64,000 nucleotides of DNA from Ramularia collo-cygni. Lineage: Eukaryota > Ascomycota > Dothideomycetes > Mycosphaerellales > Mycosphaerellaceae. Made by a program: the position numbers and the translations under genes. The DNA lies in the NCBI RefSeq assembly GCF_900074925.1, contig NW_019716261.1, positions 423,100 to 487,099 on the forward strand, in the 5' to 3' direction. Below the pieces are notes generated by a model. It ran no database searches. It was not told where the DNA came from and was given only the letters and a program-made list of their open reading frames with translations. Shown here in pieces: positions 34,400 to 45,563 of the stretch. Numbering within the stretch: position 1 is the first letter of the stretch; each line of letters starts with the position of its first letter.

Positions 34400-36991
34400 C
34401 TACTCGACATCAATCCCCTCTGCCTTCCCACTATCCTCGTCCTTGTCTCTATACCTCTCCTGCCCATCGTCACTATCACTCTCTCCACCCAACGCGTATC
34501 TCTCTTCCTCCAATTCGTCCTCGCTCTCCTCGTCTGTTCCTTCCGCAAAGGCATTATAAAGATCATCACCTCTCTGTTTTCTCCTCCTACGATTCAATGG
34601 AACGTTCGCTTCATCGCCTTCTGCGTCCTCATCCCTTCCGACCATCTCAAATCCATATTCGTCTCTCAGCGTTCGCTTTTTCCTCCGCTGGACGAAGATC
34701 CAGATACCGAGAGATGAGAGGAAAGCGAGGATCAAGAACGCGGAACCATAGATCCAGATCTGAGTGCGTTTGCTAACGCCAAAGGTGGGGAAGATGTGTG
34801 GAAGGAAGTTGGTTCCTGTTGTTGGGGTTGCGGAGGGTGCAGGGTCCACGGTGTGGGTCGGAGGAGAATGCTCTGCTTCCTCTCCCGCTGGCGTGGGAAT
34901 GATGATAGGAGTCGTGACGGCCGGGGTAGGAGTTGGTTTGGTAGGACGATCGATATGGTCGGTGGGGTTACCTTCAGGGACGCCAGTATGGTCGGAGGGA
35001 ACGGCGACGGTGGTGGTGTGCGCTCCGGCAGTTTGAGTTTCCGGTGGATTCAGGGAGTCGTGGTCATCGTCATCATGTTCACCTGGAATTGGAAGAAGAG
35101 GTTGATTCTCCCCGTCGATGCTCTCGCCCCAAAGTTTGAGACGCCAATCCGTGAATATTCCTTTGTGTTCGTTGACGCGGGTGTCCTTTACAATGACAGT
35201 CCATTTCCCAAGACCGGTTTCTCCCCAGTGGGCCACGCTCATAAAGGTCCAGTCGATATAGCCGCTTGCTGCATTGTCGTTGCGGCGGTGGGTGGCGATA
35301 TGAGAGACCATGCCGGTGGGAGATCTCAACTCGACTGAGAGGTCTCCGCGACGGGTGTGTTCGACGTTCATGGTCACTGTGACATGTTCGATGCGCTCAA
35401 AGTTGGCTTTGGTGAGCATGTCTTGGGTGACTTCGAAGGAGGAGGCCAATCCTTGGTCGCCTTGAGGAACTTCGTGCTTGACGTGAAGCCAGGGTGAAAA
35501 GTACCAAGCTTGAGGCTTAACGTTGGTCCAATTCTTTGCTGCTTCGACCAGAGCATATGCATCTGCCTTTCCATAGCCGAATTGATGACCAAAGTTCTTG
35601 CCCATTGCCTCGTTCATTTGATAGTCATCTGGCTGGTCGATTGGTACGGCAGTGATGATTGTGATGTATTGGATATCTCTCCATGTAAGCTGCGGGTTGA
35701 CCTCCATCATGAGAGCGTACATGCCAGCAACCAATGGTCCAGCAGCGGACGTTCCCCCATGATTGGCGTAGCACGAGTCCTCGCCAACATCTGTGGTGTG
35801 GATGGCGTCTCCTGAACCAGAAGAGTAGGTAACGACCAACTGAGCAGCACATTTCTCAGAGTAGTACGGATGAAGGCCTTTGCGATCAATACCTCCCACG
35901 GAAACCGAGTAGATGCTGTTGGTGTAACCATCGAAGTTGCAGTTGTCATCATTCGCAGCGCCATTGCCGATTGCAAAGACGAAGATGCTTCCCAACCCTC
36001 CTCGACCTTCTTGGATTCCCTTGAACATGGCGCGACGGATGAGGATTCCTGGTCCCTCCATCGACTGCCCATCATCCGGTGGACCCCACGAGCAAGAGTA
36101 GATTTGTGTCTTCTGAAAGCCGTAATTCAGTGCTTCCGCCTCATCCGCGTCGGAGATGATCTTTGACAGAATACGGACACCGGCGATTTGACTGTCATAG
36201 GCGACACCCACTCCGCAGACATTGTTCCGGGCAGCGCTGACTTCCCCAGCACAGCGTGTTCCATGTCTATCATCTGACAGACGCGGCTTTGGATTTGGAC
36301 CCGGATCGTTGTAATCCCAGCTGCCATCTGCGTCGTAGTTGGCTTTGAGGTCGTTGCTGTCCATGTCCAATCCATCGTCCACAATGCACACGGTAGCGCC
36401 CTTGCCCGTAACCCCTTGCTGCCACACACCGGTGACGTTGATATCATGACCCAGCTGCTTGGAGTTGTACAAATGCCATTGATCGTGGAAGATGGGGTCA
36501 ATGATGCTCAGATTGGCCGCAATCTTGATGCCGATCTCTACCGCTTCGTTGTATTCATCAGCAGCTTGTTGACGGCGGTATTCCGGTACGCTCTCCTCTT
36601 GTGCACTCTCAAAGCCCCGCTTCACCAGTGGGAAACGCTTGTGCAGTTCCTGCTTTTGTGAGAGAAGCACATTGTCCAGCACATGCGGTAATTCCGCACC
36701 CGCTTCTCGTTTCCGCCGTCTTTGCTTGAGGGAATCTATTTCTGATCTGACGTGATCGTACTCGTGCTGTCGATTTGGAGTGTAGAAGATGTGGTGATCG
36801 TCCAGCTGGCCCAGTGGTCCTTCATATTGCAATCCCAGGGAATCCGACACGTCGCGCGCGTCAATTCCAGCCCGCACGTGCACTGCATAATAATCGTAGG
36901 TATCGTAGTCTCGTCGTGATTGTAGTCGGGTCGCTGCCCCGGATGCCGGGAGGAGGAGGAATCCCAGGCCCCAACCCCACGGAACTCTCAT
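34400..36991 (-). CDS. KEX2: kexin, Golgi proprotein-processing serine protease
   Basis: An intronless 863-aa ORF. A signal peptide (~1-19) is followed by a propeptide with Lys-Arg sites at 118-119 and 124-125 for self-cleavage. The subtilisin-type catalytic domain has Asp205 in C-I-V-D-D-G-L-D, His243 in D-D-R-H-G-T-R-C-A-G, oxyanion Asn343 in A-I-G-N-G, and Ser415 in H-G-G-T-S-A-A-G-P-L. The spacing equals that of yeast Kex2 (D175, H213, S385). The P/homo-B domain follows (W-Y-F-S-P-W-L-H-V-K to L-K-L-W-G-E-S). Then comes a Thr/Pro-rich stalk, one transmembrane helix near residue 740-762, and an acidic cytosolic tail as expected for Golgi retention. It matures secreted proteins after dibasic sites. 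Confidence 0.95.
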   Translation of the reverse strand: MRVPWGWGLGFLLLPASGAATRLQSRRDYDTYDYYAVHVRAGIDARDVSDSLGLQYEGPLGQLDDHHIFYTPNRQHEYDHVRSEIDSLKQRRRKREAGAELPHVLDNVLLSQKQELHKRFPLVKRGFESAQEESVPEYRRQQAADEYNEAVEIGIKIAANLSIIDPIFHDQWHLYNSKQLGHDINVTGVWQQGVTGKGATVCIVDDGLDMDSNDLKANYDADGSWDYNDPGPNPKPRLSDDRHGTRCAGEVSAARNNVCGVGVAYDSQIAGVRILSKIISDADEAEALNYGFQKTQIYSCSWGPPDDGQSMEGPGILIRRAMFKGIQEGRGGLGSIFVFAIGNGAANDDNCNFDGYTNSIYSVSVGGIDRKGLHPYYSEKCAAQLVVTYSSGSGDAIHTTDVGEDSCYANHGGTSAAGPLVAGMYALMMEVNPQLTWRDIQYITIITAVPIDQPDDYQMNEAMGKNFGHQFGYGKADAYALVEAAKNWTNVKPQAWYFSPWLHVKHEVPQGDQGLASSFEVTQDMLTKANFERIEHVTVTMNVEHTRRGDLSVELRSPTGMVSHIATHRRNDNAASGYIDWTFMSVAHWGETGLGKWTVIVKDTRVNEHKGIFTDWRLKLWGESIDGENQPLLPIPGEHDDDDHDSLNPPETQTAGAHTTTVAVPSDHTGVPEGNPTDHIDRPTKPTPTPAVTTPIIIPTPAGEEAEHSPPTHTVDPAPSATPTTGTNFLPHIFPTFGVSKRTQIWIYGSAFLILAFLSSLGIWIFVQRRKKRTLRDEYGFEMVGRDEDAEGDEANVPLNRRRRKQRGDDLYNAFAEGTDEESEDELEEERYALGGESDSDDGQERYRDKDEDSGKAEGIDVE

Positions 36992-38785
36992 CCTGGGAGA
37001 TGTTTACGAAGGGAAAGAGTGGAAGGGAATTAAGATGCTGGGATTATGTACATCGGCCGTGCTGTAATCAGGCGACAGATCGTGAATTGACGGAATTTTG
37101 GAAAATCGATGCTCTCTGCGGGTGAACACCTATTGTTTCCAGGCCTGAATAAGGATGTTCGGCGAGGAAGGATCGACCCGGCTTCCGTGTCGATCGGCGG
37201 AGAACAAAGAGAGTCGAGTGTTGGCCGAGCTTGTGCGAGAGAGGTAACTACATTTGTTAATTATATGCCATGAAATGACACGCGTTATTGAGATTGCTCA
37301 TGTATGACCGTTGAGGACTGACTTGATTGAAATGCTACTCATTGTACCGTGGTGAATCAGAGTGATTCGTGTTTGAACGACGCGAAGTCCAATCTTGGCA
37401 TCCCCGGTCCCGCTCGCCGCTCTTTCCTCGTGCCTTGCAGGGGTCAGTCGTCACTTCCCGTCTTCACACTTCACGCAACACCCGTCTGCTGTCACTACTC
37501 GCACCACTCAATGAGACACAACATTCATCATGTGGGAGATTATCGGTGGTACTCAGCTCGCTGGGCTTTGCCCACCGTGTCTTTTCTCTCTTTGCATCCT
37601 TCAACAACGTACATGATTCTTACGCGTCGGACGGAATACAGCCGAGCAACGTTCTCAGCCATTTCATTCGAGGGCGACTTGCAGGTACCATGTAAAGGGT
37701 GTCACTCCGCTTCGAATCAGTTGTCCTCCGATGCGTGATGGAGCTGCAGTGATAGTTTGAAAGGCTTACGGCGCTACACTCGGGAATTTTAGTATTTCAG
37801 CAGCAGATGCTCTTACCTTCCCTGTTGGATGACGTTCTACCTTCCAAGCAAGCATACTACAACGGCCTACCTGGAAATCCGCAACCCAATCTGGTCCAAA
37901 GACCAATGGCTCATAGACGGAGAGCTTAGTCGACTTGCTGGATTTCTCCGCCCTGCTTTCCAAAATACTCTATCAACGAACATGCCTTTCAATTTTTACT
38001 CAAATATATCCACCTCTTGAGACACCCGCGAGCAGATTGCCCATTATGGACCAGCTACCCGCCTGCAATTCTAGGGTCTCCGCCATCAAAGCCGCGGTGA
38101 TGCATGATCTTCATTTTTTTACTGTATGTGCTCACCACATGCACGTCCGGGAACATTACAAGACTCAACTGGCTAGATAAGATCTTGAGAACGACCGCAA
38201 GATCCATGCGATGGACCAGAGGTACGACGAAGCTATGGCGGGTCTTCGTTGCCCTAGACATGCGAAGGACGTCCCCAAGTCGGAGGCTGGGGATGTTGAC
38301 TGGGAGAGTTGGAGGCGTCTTTGAGAGCCCACAAGAGATACGTGAGGACAGATATGGCGAAGGCGAAGAGTATTACCGCGATCGAGATGCATTTGTAGTC
38401 TGCTCTATGTGGTATGATGCATCCGGTGACCGCTAACGGCAAGGTAGGACGACTGTTTCATATGACTGACTTGGCGCACAGTTGCTATTTATGTGCTTTG
38501 CTCTCCGGACACGATGATGGCTTGTAGGTACCGGGAGAGATCGAGTTAGCAGACAGAAACTGAGCACCATGATGGTGTGCTACTGTGCAAGGTGTTCCAC
38601 GGCTTTCATTTATGCCATCATCATCTTCCTCATCTTCATCTTCATGGTTCTATCTCATCTTCTGCTTGCCCAGCTTAAATGTTTATCTGTGCGTCATCGG
38701 CACGTGTCAGCTAAGCTCGAGAAACTCGACTCCTTTCCCCTCTCATACTTCTATCAACATCTACGCACGCATCAACTACCACGGA
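36992..38785. other. 1.8-kb intergenic, KEX2 promoter and F-box array leader
   Basis: No gene supported. The left end is the KEX2 promoter. The last ~80 bp before 38786 form a CT-rich leader. Open frames at 37349-37738 overlap in two frames and look random. Confidence 0.55.
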
Positions 38786-39630
38786 ATGGATTCCAACATG
38801 TCATACGCTGACCTCGTGCCATCTGCCGCGGCGGAGGATCTGCATGGTTCGTTAATTCGAAGATCTCGTTCGAGTCTCGCGCGCGCTAATATCTGACAGA
38901 TACTGCTTCCACCAGCACTCTTAAGTCTGCCGCCTCCAAGGTCTTCGCTCTGCCAGAGCTCCTCGAGGCTATCTTGCTGCACGTGTCGCTTGACGCTTGC
39001 AGAGATGGTCCACCACAGCGCTCTGCAAACGCCTACTTTCCCTTCCCAGCCAAACCACTCTTCGTCCTTCAGCGTGTCAACAGTACTTTCCGCGCAATCA
39101 TCACCCACAACAAGATCATCCAGCGCCGTATGCTCCTCGCTCCACATCCGGTTTCCGACATGGGTGCCGCACAACCCGGGGCAGTGGTATCCTGGTTCGG
39201 AGATGAAATGACAGGCGGCCATCCCACAGAATTCAGCGAACTATACGACCAGCCTTTTCGTTTCTCCTATGCAGGTCTCTGGATCTCGCCCCGCCTCCTC
39301 AAAGCTCTGCAGACCGCAGTCTCGGACCCCAAGGCTTCGTGGAGATCGATGAAGATCCACTGCGTCGATGGCGGTGAGCCCCTCAGGGTCCTCTTGACTC
39401 GGGATTTTGGTGGTGCGGGTTGGATGTTCAGATTCGAGGATGGCGTGACGCTGGGAGAACTCCATGATGCTTTGCTGAAAGTCGCGCCGGCTGTAGAAGA
39501 ATATCGTCATTACATAACAGATCCCATGCTGCATGAGACTATGGAAGATCTTGAGAGGCAGGTGGAGATAGAGGTTAATGCTTTGGCACGTTTGAGGGAG
39601 GAGTGTAAGAGGGATGATTTGTGGGAGTGA
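38786..39630 (+). CDS. F-box-like family protein, array member A
   Basis: Exons 38786..38846 and 38900..39630 give 263 aa. The F-box-like block is K-V-F-A-L-P-E-L-L-E-A-I-L-L-H-V at ~34-49, continuing F-V-L-Q-R-V-N-S-T-F-R-A-I-I-T and I-I-Q-R-R-M-L-L. Two further family blocks: A-S-W-R-S-M-K-I-H-C-V and V-T-L-G-E-L-H-D-A-L. The end L-R-E-E-C-K-R-D-D-L-W-E is shared with members B, C and partly E. F-box proteins bind Skp1 and recruit substrates to SCF ubiquitin ligases; whether these do is unproven. The short first exon and phase-1 intron are shared across the array. Confidence 0.72.
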
Positions 39631-40048
39631 TTGAGAGCAAATATGGGGATTGACGGGGTTAGCGATGGGAGACATTATGGGGCGACCCACAACTCCGTGA
39701 AGCATGTGCGCGCCATGCTCTGGTGAGGGAGGTATAAATCAGCCAGCTCACAAGTCCAAAAGGCCGGAGGTCAAGCATGGCAGGAACTGGGTGGCGGACT
39801 CATAGAAGGATCAGGCGTTTCTTATTTCATTTCTCTTACGACTCTCGACTTTCTAATGTCTTCATTCCGTCTCCCCATCCTCAATCCGTATGTTATCCCC
39901 ACGTCTGCGTAGAGAGAAGAGACGTCTCTCCACGTCATCAGAATTTGGCATGTGCTAGCCAAGACCTCGACCACACCTCACGATCTTTGAGACTAATCGT
40001 TCGCCTCCACTAACCACTTCCTCAAAGCAGGCAGACTCCGACGCCGGA
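39631..40048. other. F-box array spacer A-B
   Basis: The 418 bp hold the 3' flank of A and the promoter of B; no gene seen. Confidence 0.55.
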
Positions 40049-41070
40049 ATGTCGAGTAAAGGATCGGACCTCGCCACGGCNGGAGAAGACTCGTGTAGTA
40101 AGTATCGTAATCAGTACATGATCGAGTTGAACTGACATTCAGCAGACAGCATGCATCCTCCAAGCCTTCTCGACTCCGCCGATAGTGGCGCATCTGGTAT
40201 GTTGCTTAAACGCGTCACGAGATCACTTCTAACACTCGACAGGTACTACCTTACCATCGCTGTCTTTCAGCTCTGCCACAGGAGGTCCATCCGGTAGGTT
40301 CATGGAATAGAGCTGGCGAGCAAGAGAGAAAGAAAGAGTCTCACTGACACCTCCCAGCCAACCCACCGCTCCTCTCCCTCTTACCACCCACTCCACCCTC
40401 CGCCGCCACAAAAGTGTTCTCCATCCCTGAGCTCCTAGACCCGATCCTCGTCTACCTCGCCTCCAACTCAACAACTTCACCCAGCTGCCTCCAGCAGGTA
40501 TTCCCTTCAGCAGCCTGCTCCCTCTTCCTCCTCCGTCGCGTAAACAAAACCTTCAACAATGCAATCGCTCGCAACTCGACAATTCAACAACGCATGTTCC
40601 TCGCTGCATGGCCCGCAAACTCCGACAATACATCCCATCCTCTCTCACGAATCGAATGGTTTGGGAAAATGATTGGAGGATTCAATCCCAATCCTCGTGT
40701 TCGTCGCACGAGGACGAATTCAGGGATGATTGAGATTACGGATTCTTTGTTTGAATTGTTTTATGATGCGGAATGGGATGAAAGAGCTTCGTGGAGGGCT
40801 ATGGTGCTTCATTGTGATGTTGGGGGGAAGTTGCTGAGGGTGAGGATTTCGGAGAATACGAGGGTGGTTTGGAAGATTAGGTATGGGGATGGATTGACTA
40901 TGGGGAAGTTTTATGATGGGTTGAGGAAAGTGGGGCCGTTTTTGTTGAGGTATAGACGGCTTGNGAGGGCGGGGAGTGAGGGGGGAATGGGGGAGAAGTA
41001 TGCGGAAGCTTTGAAGGTGTTGTTGGAGAGGTTGAGGGAGGAGTGTGAGAGGGATGATTTGTGGGAGTGA
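40049..41070 (+). CDS. F-box-like family protein, array member B
   Basis: Four exons (40049..40097, 40143..40196, 40243..40293, 40358..41070) give 288 aa. Compared with its siblings it has two extra micro-exons (54 and 51 nt) in a Ser/Pro-rich leader, and an AGCAG acceptor at 40141 that could splice at either AG. The blocks are K-V-F-S-I-P-E-L-L-D-P-I-L-V-Y-L, L-L-R-R-V-N-K-T-F-N-N-A-I-A, A-S-W-R-A-M-V-L-H-C-D, L-T-M-G-K-F-Y-D-G-L and L-R-E-E-C-E-R-D-D-L-W-E at the end. From about 40730 the codons shift to G/T-rich synonymous choices compared with the 5' half, a marked change within one gene. Confidence 0.7.
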
Positions 41071-41707
41071 TGAGAGAGGGGTAGGAAACTGAGTGAGATG
41101 CTGCTGCCTGAGAAAGCTCTCGTCAAAATGATGGCTAGCTGGACTATTCGGAGATGGGGAATCATTCGACTGCACGATTGCGATGATGGGGGAGATGATG
41201 TGCTGTCTGCAAATCCCGACAGCATCGAGGCTGGAATTCAGTCGAGCAGACGAGCCGGAAAAGTTCAACGGTTGCTTGTTGCTGCTTTTCTGCGTGGTTT
41301 GGGTTTTGTCTTTTTTTTGAGTCTTTTCTTTGAGTCTCTTCTCCTATGCCGCTATCTTGAGTTCCATGCTCCCATCCAACTTTACCATCGTCTCCCTCCA
41401 TATATCAATTTCTAGCAAGTATTGTACGTCACCGTCTTCATCCACGCCAAGGGCTTTACCGAAGTTCGAGCGACGGAATCGGAAGATATGTGGTAATGGA
41501 AAGCCGTGAACCATGGTTTGTATTACCAAACGAGTGGATTTTGACGGCGAGGTGGATGCAAGCAGAGTTGATATAATTATTCATCATCTTAGCGTCATAT
41601 ACATCTTCGCGGTCCGGAAAATAATTGTTCAATCTTTTAGCGCCACTCGACATTCATCAACCAACTTGACCAAGTGGCATTCAACCTGAAGGTCTCTTCG
41701 CATCAAC
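41071..41707. other. F-box array spacer B-C
   Basis: 637 bp without a supported gene. Confidence 0.55.
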
Positions 41708-42620
41708 ATGGCCACCCAGAACGCTTCCTCGCGCGCCATCGACTCGGCCGTCGAGATGCTGAACGACTTCGTCGCCGACAAACATTCGTCGCGTAAGTGC
41801 GAGTCTCATAGCTTTTGTAGACACGCGCTGACACTTGACATCAGCCATTCCACTCCCATCCGCGGAAGTACCTACCCAGACTTCTAATGACCCAACAAAT
41901 GTATCTGCCACCGCCCGAGTCCTCGCCATACCTGAACTCCTGGAGAACATACTGCGCCTTGCAACCTCATCTCCGGTCTATGCATTTACGACGAACAAGC
42001 GATCAGCCCCTGTTTCGGGACGCAGACACTATCGAACCCCATGCAAGAGACTTTTCATCCTACAGCGAGTTAACAGCACCTTCAAGGCTGTGATCTGCAG
42101 AAGTAAGGTGCTGCAGCAGCGTATGTTCCTCCAGGCATTCGATCCGCCTAAGGAGATACCTTCAGACATGGTCCATACTTCCTGCCAAGAATCCTTCCAG
42201 TGGCTCATTTCAGGAGTCGTTATCGAGCTCAACTACGTTCAAGAGCTCACTGGTCGACCCGAACAGCTGAGACTTGACTCGCGATCAAAGAGCGGAGTGA
42301 TTATAACCAGCAGTCCTGCTGCATCTTGGCGGAAGATGAAGCTCCACTGCGTCAAAGGTCGCGGCCTAATCGACATCATTTTGTGCACAGAGTTCGACGC
42401 TGACTTCCCAGTGTGCAAGTTTCGTGAGCAGGACGAGATGACGCTGGGAAAGCTGTATGAGGGACTAAAGAAGCTGCTGCCTTTGCTCGCGCTTGTCCAG
42501 GACCTCGAGAGGCGCACGCGATCAATCTACCTTAATCGAAATATCTGGGCACCCAAGAAACTGGAATTGGCGAAGGAGAACCTTCGAGTGGAGTGCGCTC
42601 GGACTGATCTGTGGGATTGA
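41708..42620 (+). CDS. F-box-like family protein, array member C
   Basis: Exons 41708..41792 and 41845..42620 (GTAAGT donor, CATCAG acceptor, phase 1) give 286 aa. The blocks are R-V-L-A-I-P-E-L-L-E-N-I-L-R-L, F-I-L-Q-R-V-N-S-T-F-K-A-V-I, V-L-Q-Q-R-M-F-L-Q-A, A-S-W-R-K-M-K-L-H-C-V, M-T-L-G-K-L-Y-E-G-L and a final L-R-V-E-C-A-R-T-D-L-W-D. It is the cleanest full-length copy and a good reference for the family. Presumed SCF substrate adaptor by analogy only. Confidence 0.72.
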
Positions 42621-43556
42621 GAACCTGGGATGTTCTATCTCAACAGCAGGCAAATCAAGTAAGGCAGCGTGGTAGAAGAAGCTCTGCAGGGAAGTTGGAG
42701 AGCTTCATGCTGCTCGGTGGTCCTCAATTGTCATCTCGATGGCTCTCTTCAGAAACCATGCGATACGGCGAGATTTCAGGGACGATCAGCTCAGAGCAAC
42801 GACGCTCTCGGGGCTCTCAATATGACACGATACTCGAGAATGCGGCAGAACAGCATTGCTCTTGGATGGAATCTTATCATTGTCATGGTCAGCGAGTCGT
42901 CAACTCAGCCTGATCTTGTTTCAAATGCACATTAATACTCGAACAGTTTTCCCATTACCGTGAATTCTGCTTCTCAGCTTTATTGGAGTCGGATTCTGTC
43001 CCAGACGCCAAGCAAATACCTGACAAATAGGTAATATGGTATGATAGTAGCTAATCCCAATCACTTGAGAATCAATGTCAAGCTAGCCTCCACATTTCAA
43101 CCATTGGCATGGCAGTTCTTGACTGAGATCGATCGTACATGCTTCCACAGGCGTATATATCAGCTTGACTACGATCTTTACTGCATATTATTCAGCTCAG
43201 AGACTTACACGACGCATTACAGTGGCCCATGCCTCTCCGTGAGGATCTCCCCTGAATCGTACGCTCCGTGGCTTCAAAGATCGGGGGGAGTAGGAGATCT
43301 TCTGGTGCTTACAGTATAGCTGCATGGGCGCGACGGTGTAGTCGAGCGATGATCAGTTTTCTTCGGCTCCGAATCCATTCATCTTGATGCAATGCCTCCT
43401 AAAAGCCATTTCTCAGTGATGACATTTTGCATCAGATCTCGTCTTGTGCTCCAAAACACGTCATTTACCGAAGTGGTGTCGATTTGAATCTTAGCTTTTC
43501 CAGCTCAGACATCATTGCTAATTGCTTCACTGTCATCAGCATCCATCTCGCCTACG
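42621..43556. other. F-box array spacer C-D
   Basis: 936 bp with short frames only; no degenerate F-box block is visible. Confidence 0.5.
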
Positions 43557-44305
43557 ATGGAGCTCACGACGCCGAGTACCGATGCCACCTCCACTGTGGA
43601 GCCATCTGGTAAGTACGCTGGATGATTCGGAATCGCCCGCGCTGACTCTGAACAGACGAAGTGCCATCCTCGGTCGAAGCTCGCGCCACTCCAGTGCCAG
43701 CATCGACTCGGGTGTTTGCTCTCCCTGAGCTTGTTGAGAACATTCTCCTTCATGTGACGCCTGCTGATGGGCTCACGGCCGGCAAACTGGATCCAACACC
43801 CATTCTCTTCGTCCTCCAGAGAGTGAACACCACCTTCAAGAACACAATCTCCGGCAGCAAGTCGCTACAAGAGCGCATGTGTCTTAGACTTCACACGGAT
43901 ATGAAGCAGCGTCGAAGTCCGAAGGATTTGTTCGAATGGCTCTTGGAAAGCATTGTTGTAGTCAACGGACGGGTGGTGTTGGTCGGACCTGCAGACTCGT
44001 TGGGCATTGCCCGAGCCCTTCTTGGAGTCTCCAGATTGTTCTCCAGAGGCAGTCATGCCACAGGTTCACGGCACTACGATGCTGTACACGGCTCGGAAGC
44101 ATCATGGAGACGGATGAAGGCCCACTGCGAGGAGAGTGACTTGAAGTTTGACATGGCGACTGAGAGCGATCAAATCATGCTGCCGAGCTTTACGCGAGAT
44201 ATGACGCTGGGGGAGGTCCATGATGGATTGCAGAGGCTTATCGCAGCTCTGAACCGGTACTTTGAATCTCATCCGTTGCGAAGACTACGGATTGACGAGG
44301 GGTGA
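43557..44305 (+). CDS. F-box-like family protein, array member D, C-terminally frameshifted
   Basis: Exons 43557..43608 and 43656..44305 give 233 aa as read. The blocks are R-V-F-A-L-P-E-L-V-E-N-I-L-L-H-V, F-V-L-Q-R-V-N-T-T-F-K-N-T-I, A-S-W-R-R-M-K-A-H-C-E and M-T-L-G-E-V-H-D-G-L. The frame ends at TGA 44303 after R-I-D-E-G. A shifted frame from about 44302 reads E-Y-S-F-E-R-R-E-K-L-R-K-A-L and ends H-F-W-L at TGA 44379-44381, matching the family tail. So a small indel near 44290-44302 has probably removed the conserved C-terminus. A GTGAGT at 44301 would allow only an implausibly short intron. Confidence 0.6.
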
Positions 44306-44381
44306 GTACTCCTTCGAACGGCGCGAAAAACTCCGCAAGGCTCTGGAGGACGAGGTCATGCATGAACATTTCTGGTTGTGA
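44306..44381 (+). pseudogene. displaced C-terminal tail of array member D
   Basis: An open frame offset from the main D frame, ending in a family-type Leu/Arg-rich helix and an aromatic F-W-L terminus equivalent to the D-D-L-W-E ends of A and B. It is not translated in the current frame. Confidence 0.5.
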
Positions 44382-44652
44382 AACATGTAGCCAGCATGCG
44401 CGGCGAGATCAAATAGGTCCTGCACGTAAGACAAGCCTCTGCGTGCTGAATTGATGGAATCGCCTAGCGACTTGGATCTGTCGCAGAAGTCGAGCTCTCT
44501 GGCAGTATCAAATCAGCAAACACTGCAACACGTCATCGAGAGAAATGTAGAGTGAAGAAGCTCACTTCACTTTCATTTCCACCAGCTTCTCTTCCTTCTT
44601 TCATCCAACATCACTTTATCCTCATCACAATTGAGGACCACTCGTCGCGGCG

Positions 44653-45563
44653 ATGGACCAGCAAGACCGTGCGTCGCCTGCACTTGAGGTCGGCATGTCC
44701 ACGACCGACGGCAGTGTCTCTACTGCGGTTCACGGTCAGTCCCGCGGTCCCTCCATTTTTGATCATACTGACATTGAGGCGAAGATGGAACCTCGCTCAT
44801 TCCGCCTGCCACTCCTACCAGCGTAGGATCTGCCGCCCAGACTGTTTTCGCCCTTCCCGAACTTCTCGAGAGTATCCTCCTTCAAATCTCCACATTCAAT
44901 CAAGAGGATAGGCACCTGAACCCAGCCAAGGACCTCTTCATCCTTCAGCGGGTCAACAAGACTTTCCAAGCCGTCATCACGCGCAATAAGACGCTGCAAC
45001 ACCACATGCTCCTTCAGCCGAATCGACCAGGATCGCAAGACTTCAGTATGGAGCAGACAATGAGCTGGCTCATGTCGAATGTCGGATTCTGCTGGGATCG
45101 CCACGAGCTGTTCAAGACGAAGTACAAGACGCTATTTCTTCGTCCACTCGACAAAGGCCTCCGTTTCGCCGCGACAAAGGATGCATCCTGGCGCAAGATG
45201 AAGATTCGCTTCGTTTCTGTCTCTGGCGAGAATGGCTTCTGGTACGACGACGGGAACGATATTGGGTTGTATCTCATTCGGGACCGTGGGGTGGACATGA
45301 GGCTCGGGAACCACGTTCGGGTGCTTCTCAGTCAAACTCTTCGCTTTGGGGTGGAAATGACGCTCGGGAAGCTACACGAAGGGCTGATTTCCTTCATGCC
45401 ATCGCTCATCGAGTATGAGAAGGCTGTCGAGGAGGCCAAGGTTGAGAAGACGGTCATGGGCCCCCAGAGCCCTCCAAGGCGAACTCGTCCTTGCAAAGAT
45501 CGACGAGATCGTCTTCGAAAGGATCTTCGAGGCCGATGTGCTCAGGATGATCACTGGCTGTGA
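44653..45563 (+). CDS. F-box-like family protein, array member E
   Basis: Exons 44653..44734 and 44785..45563 (GTCAGT donor, GCGAAG acceptor) give 286 aa. The blocks are T-V-F-A-L-P-E-L-L-E-S-I-L-L-Q-I, F-I-L-Q-R-V-N-K-T-F-Q-A-V-I-T, T-L-Q-H-H-M-L-L-Q, A-S-W-R-K-M-K-I-R-F-V, M-T-L-G-K-L-H-E-G-L and the end C-A-Q-D-D-H-W-L. It has an insertion rich in Asp/Gly between the ASWR block and the MTLG block. The acceptor has no pyrimidine tract, so the splice is inferred from frame and family alignment. Confidence 0.68.

Noticed and set aside
34236..34559. Plus-strand coiled-coil-like frame next to KEX2
   Set aside because: Its second half is antisense to KEX2 coding sequence and composition collapses there; kept only as a doubtful note.
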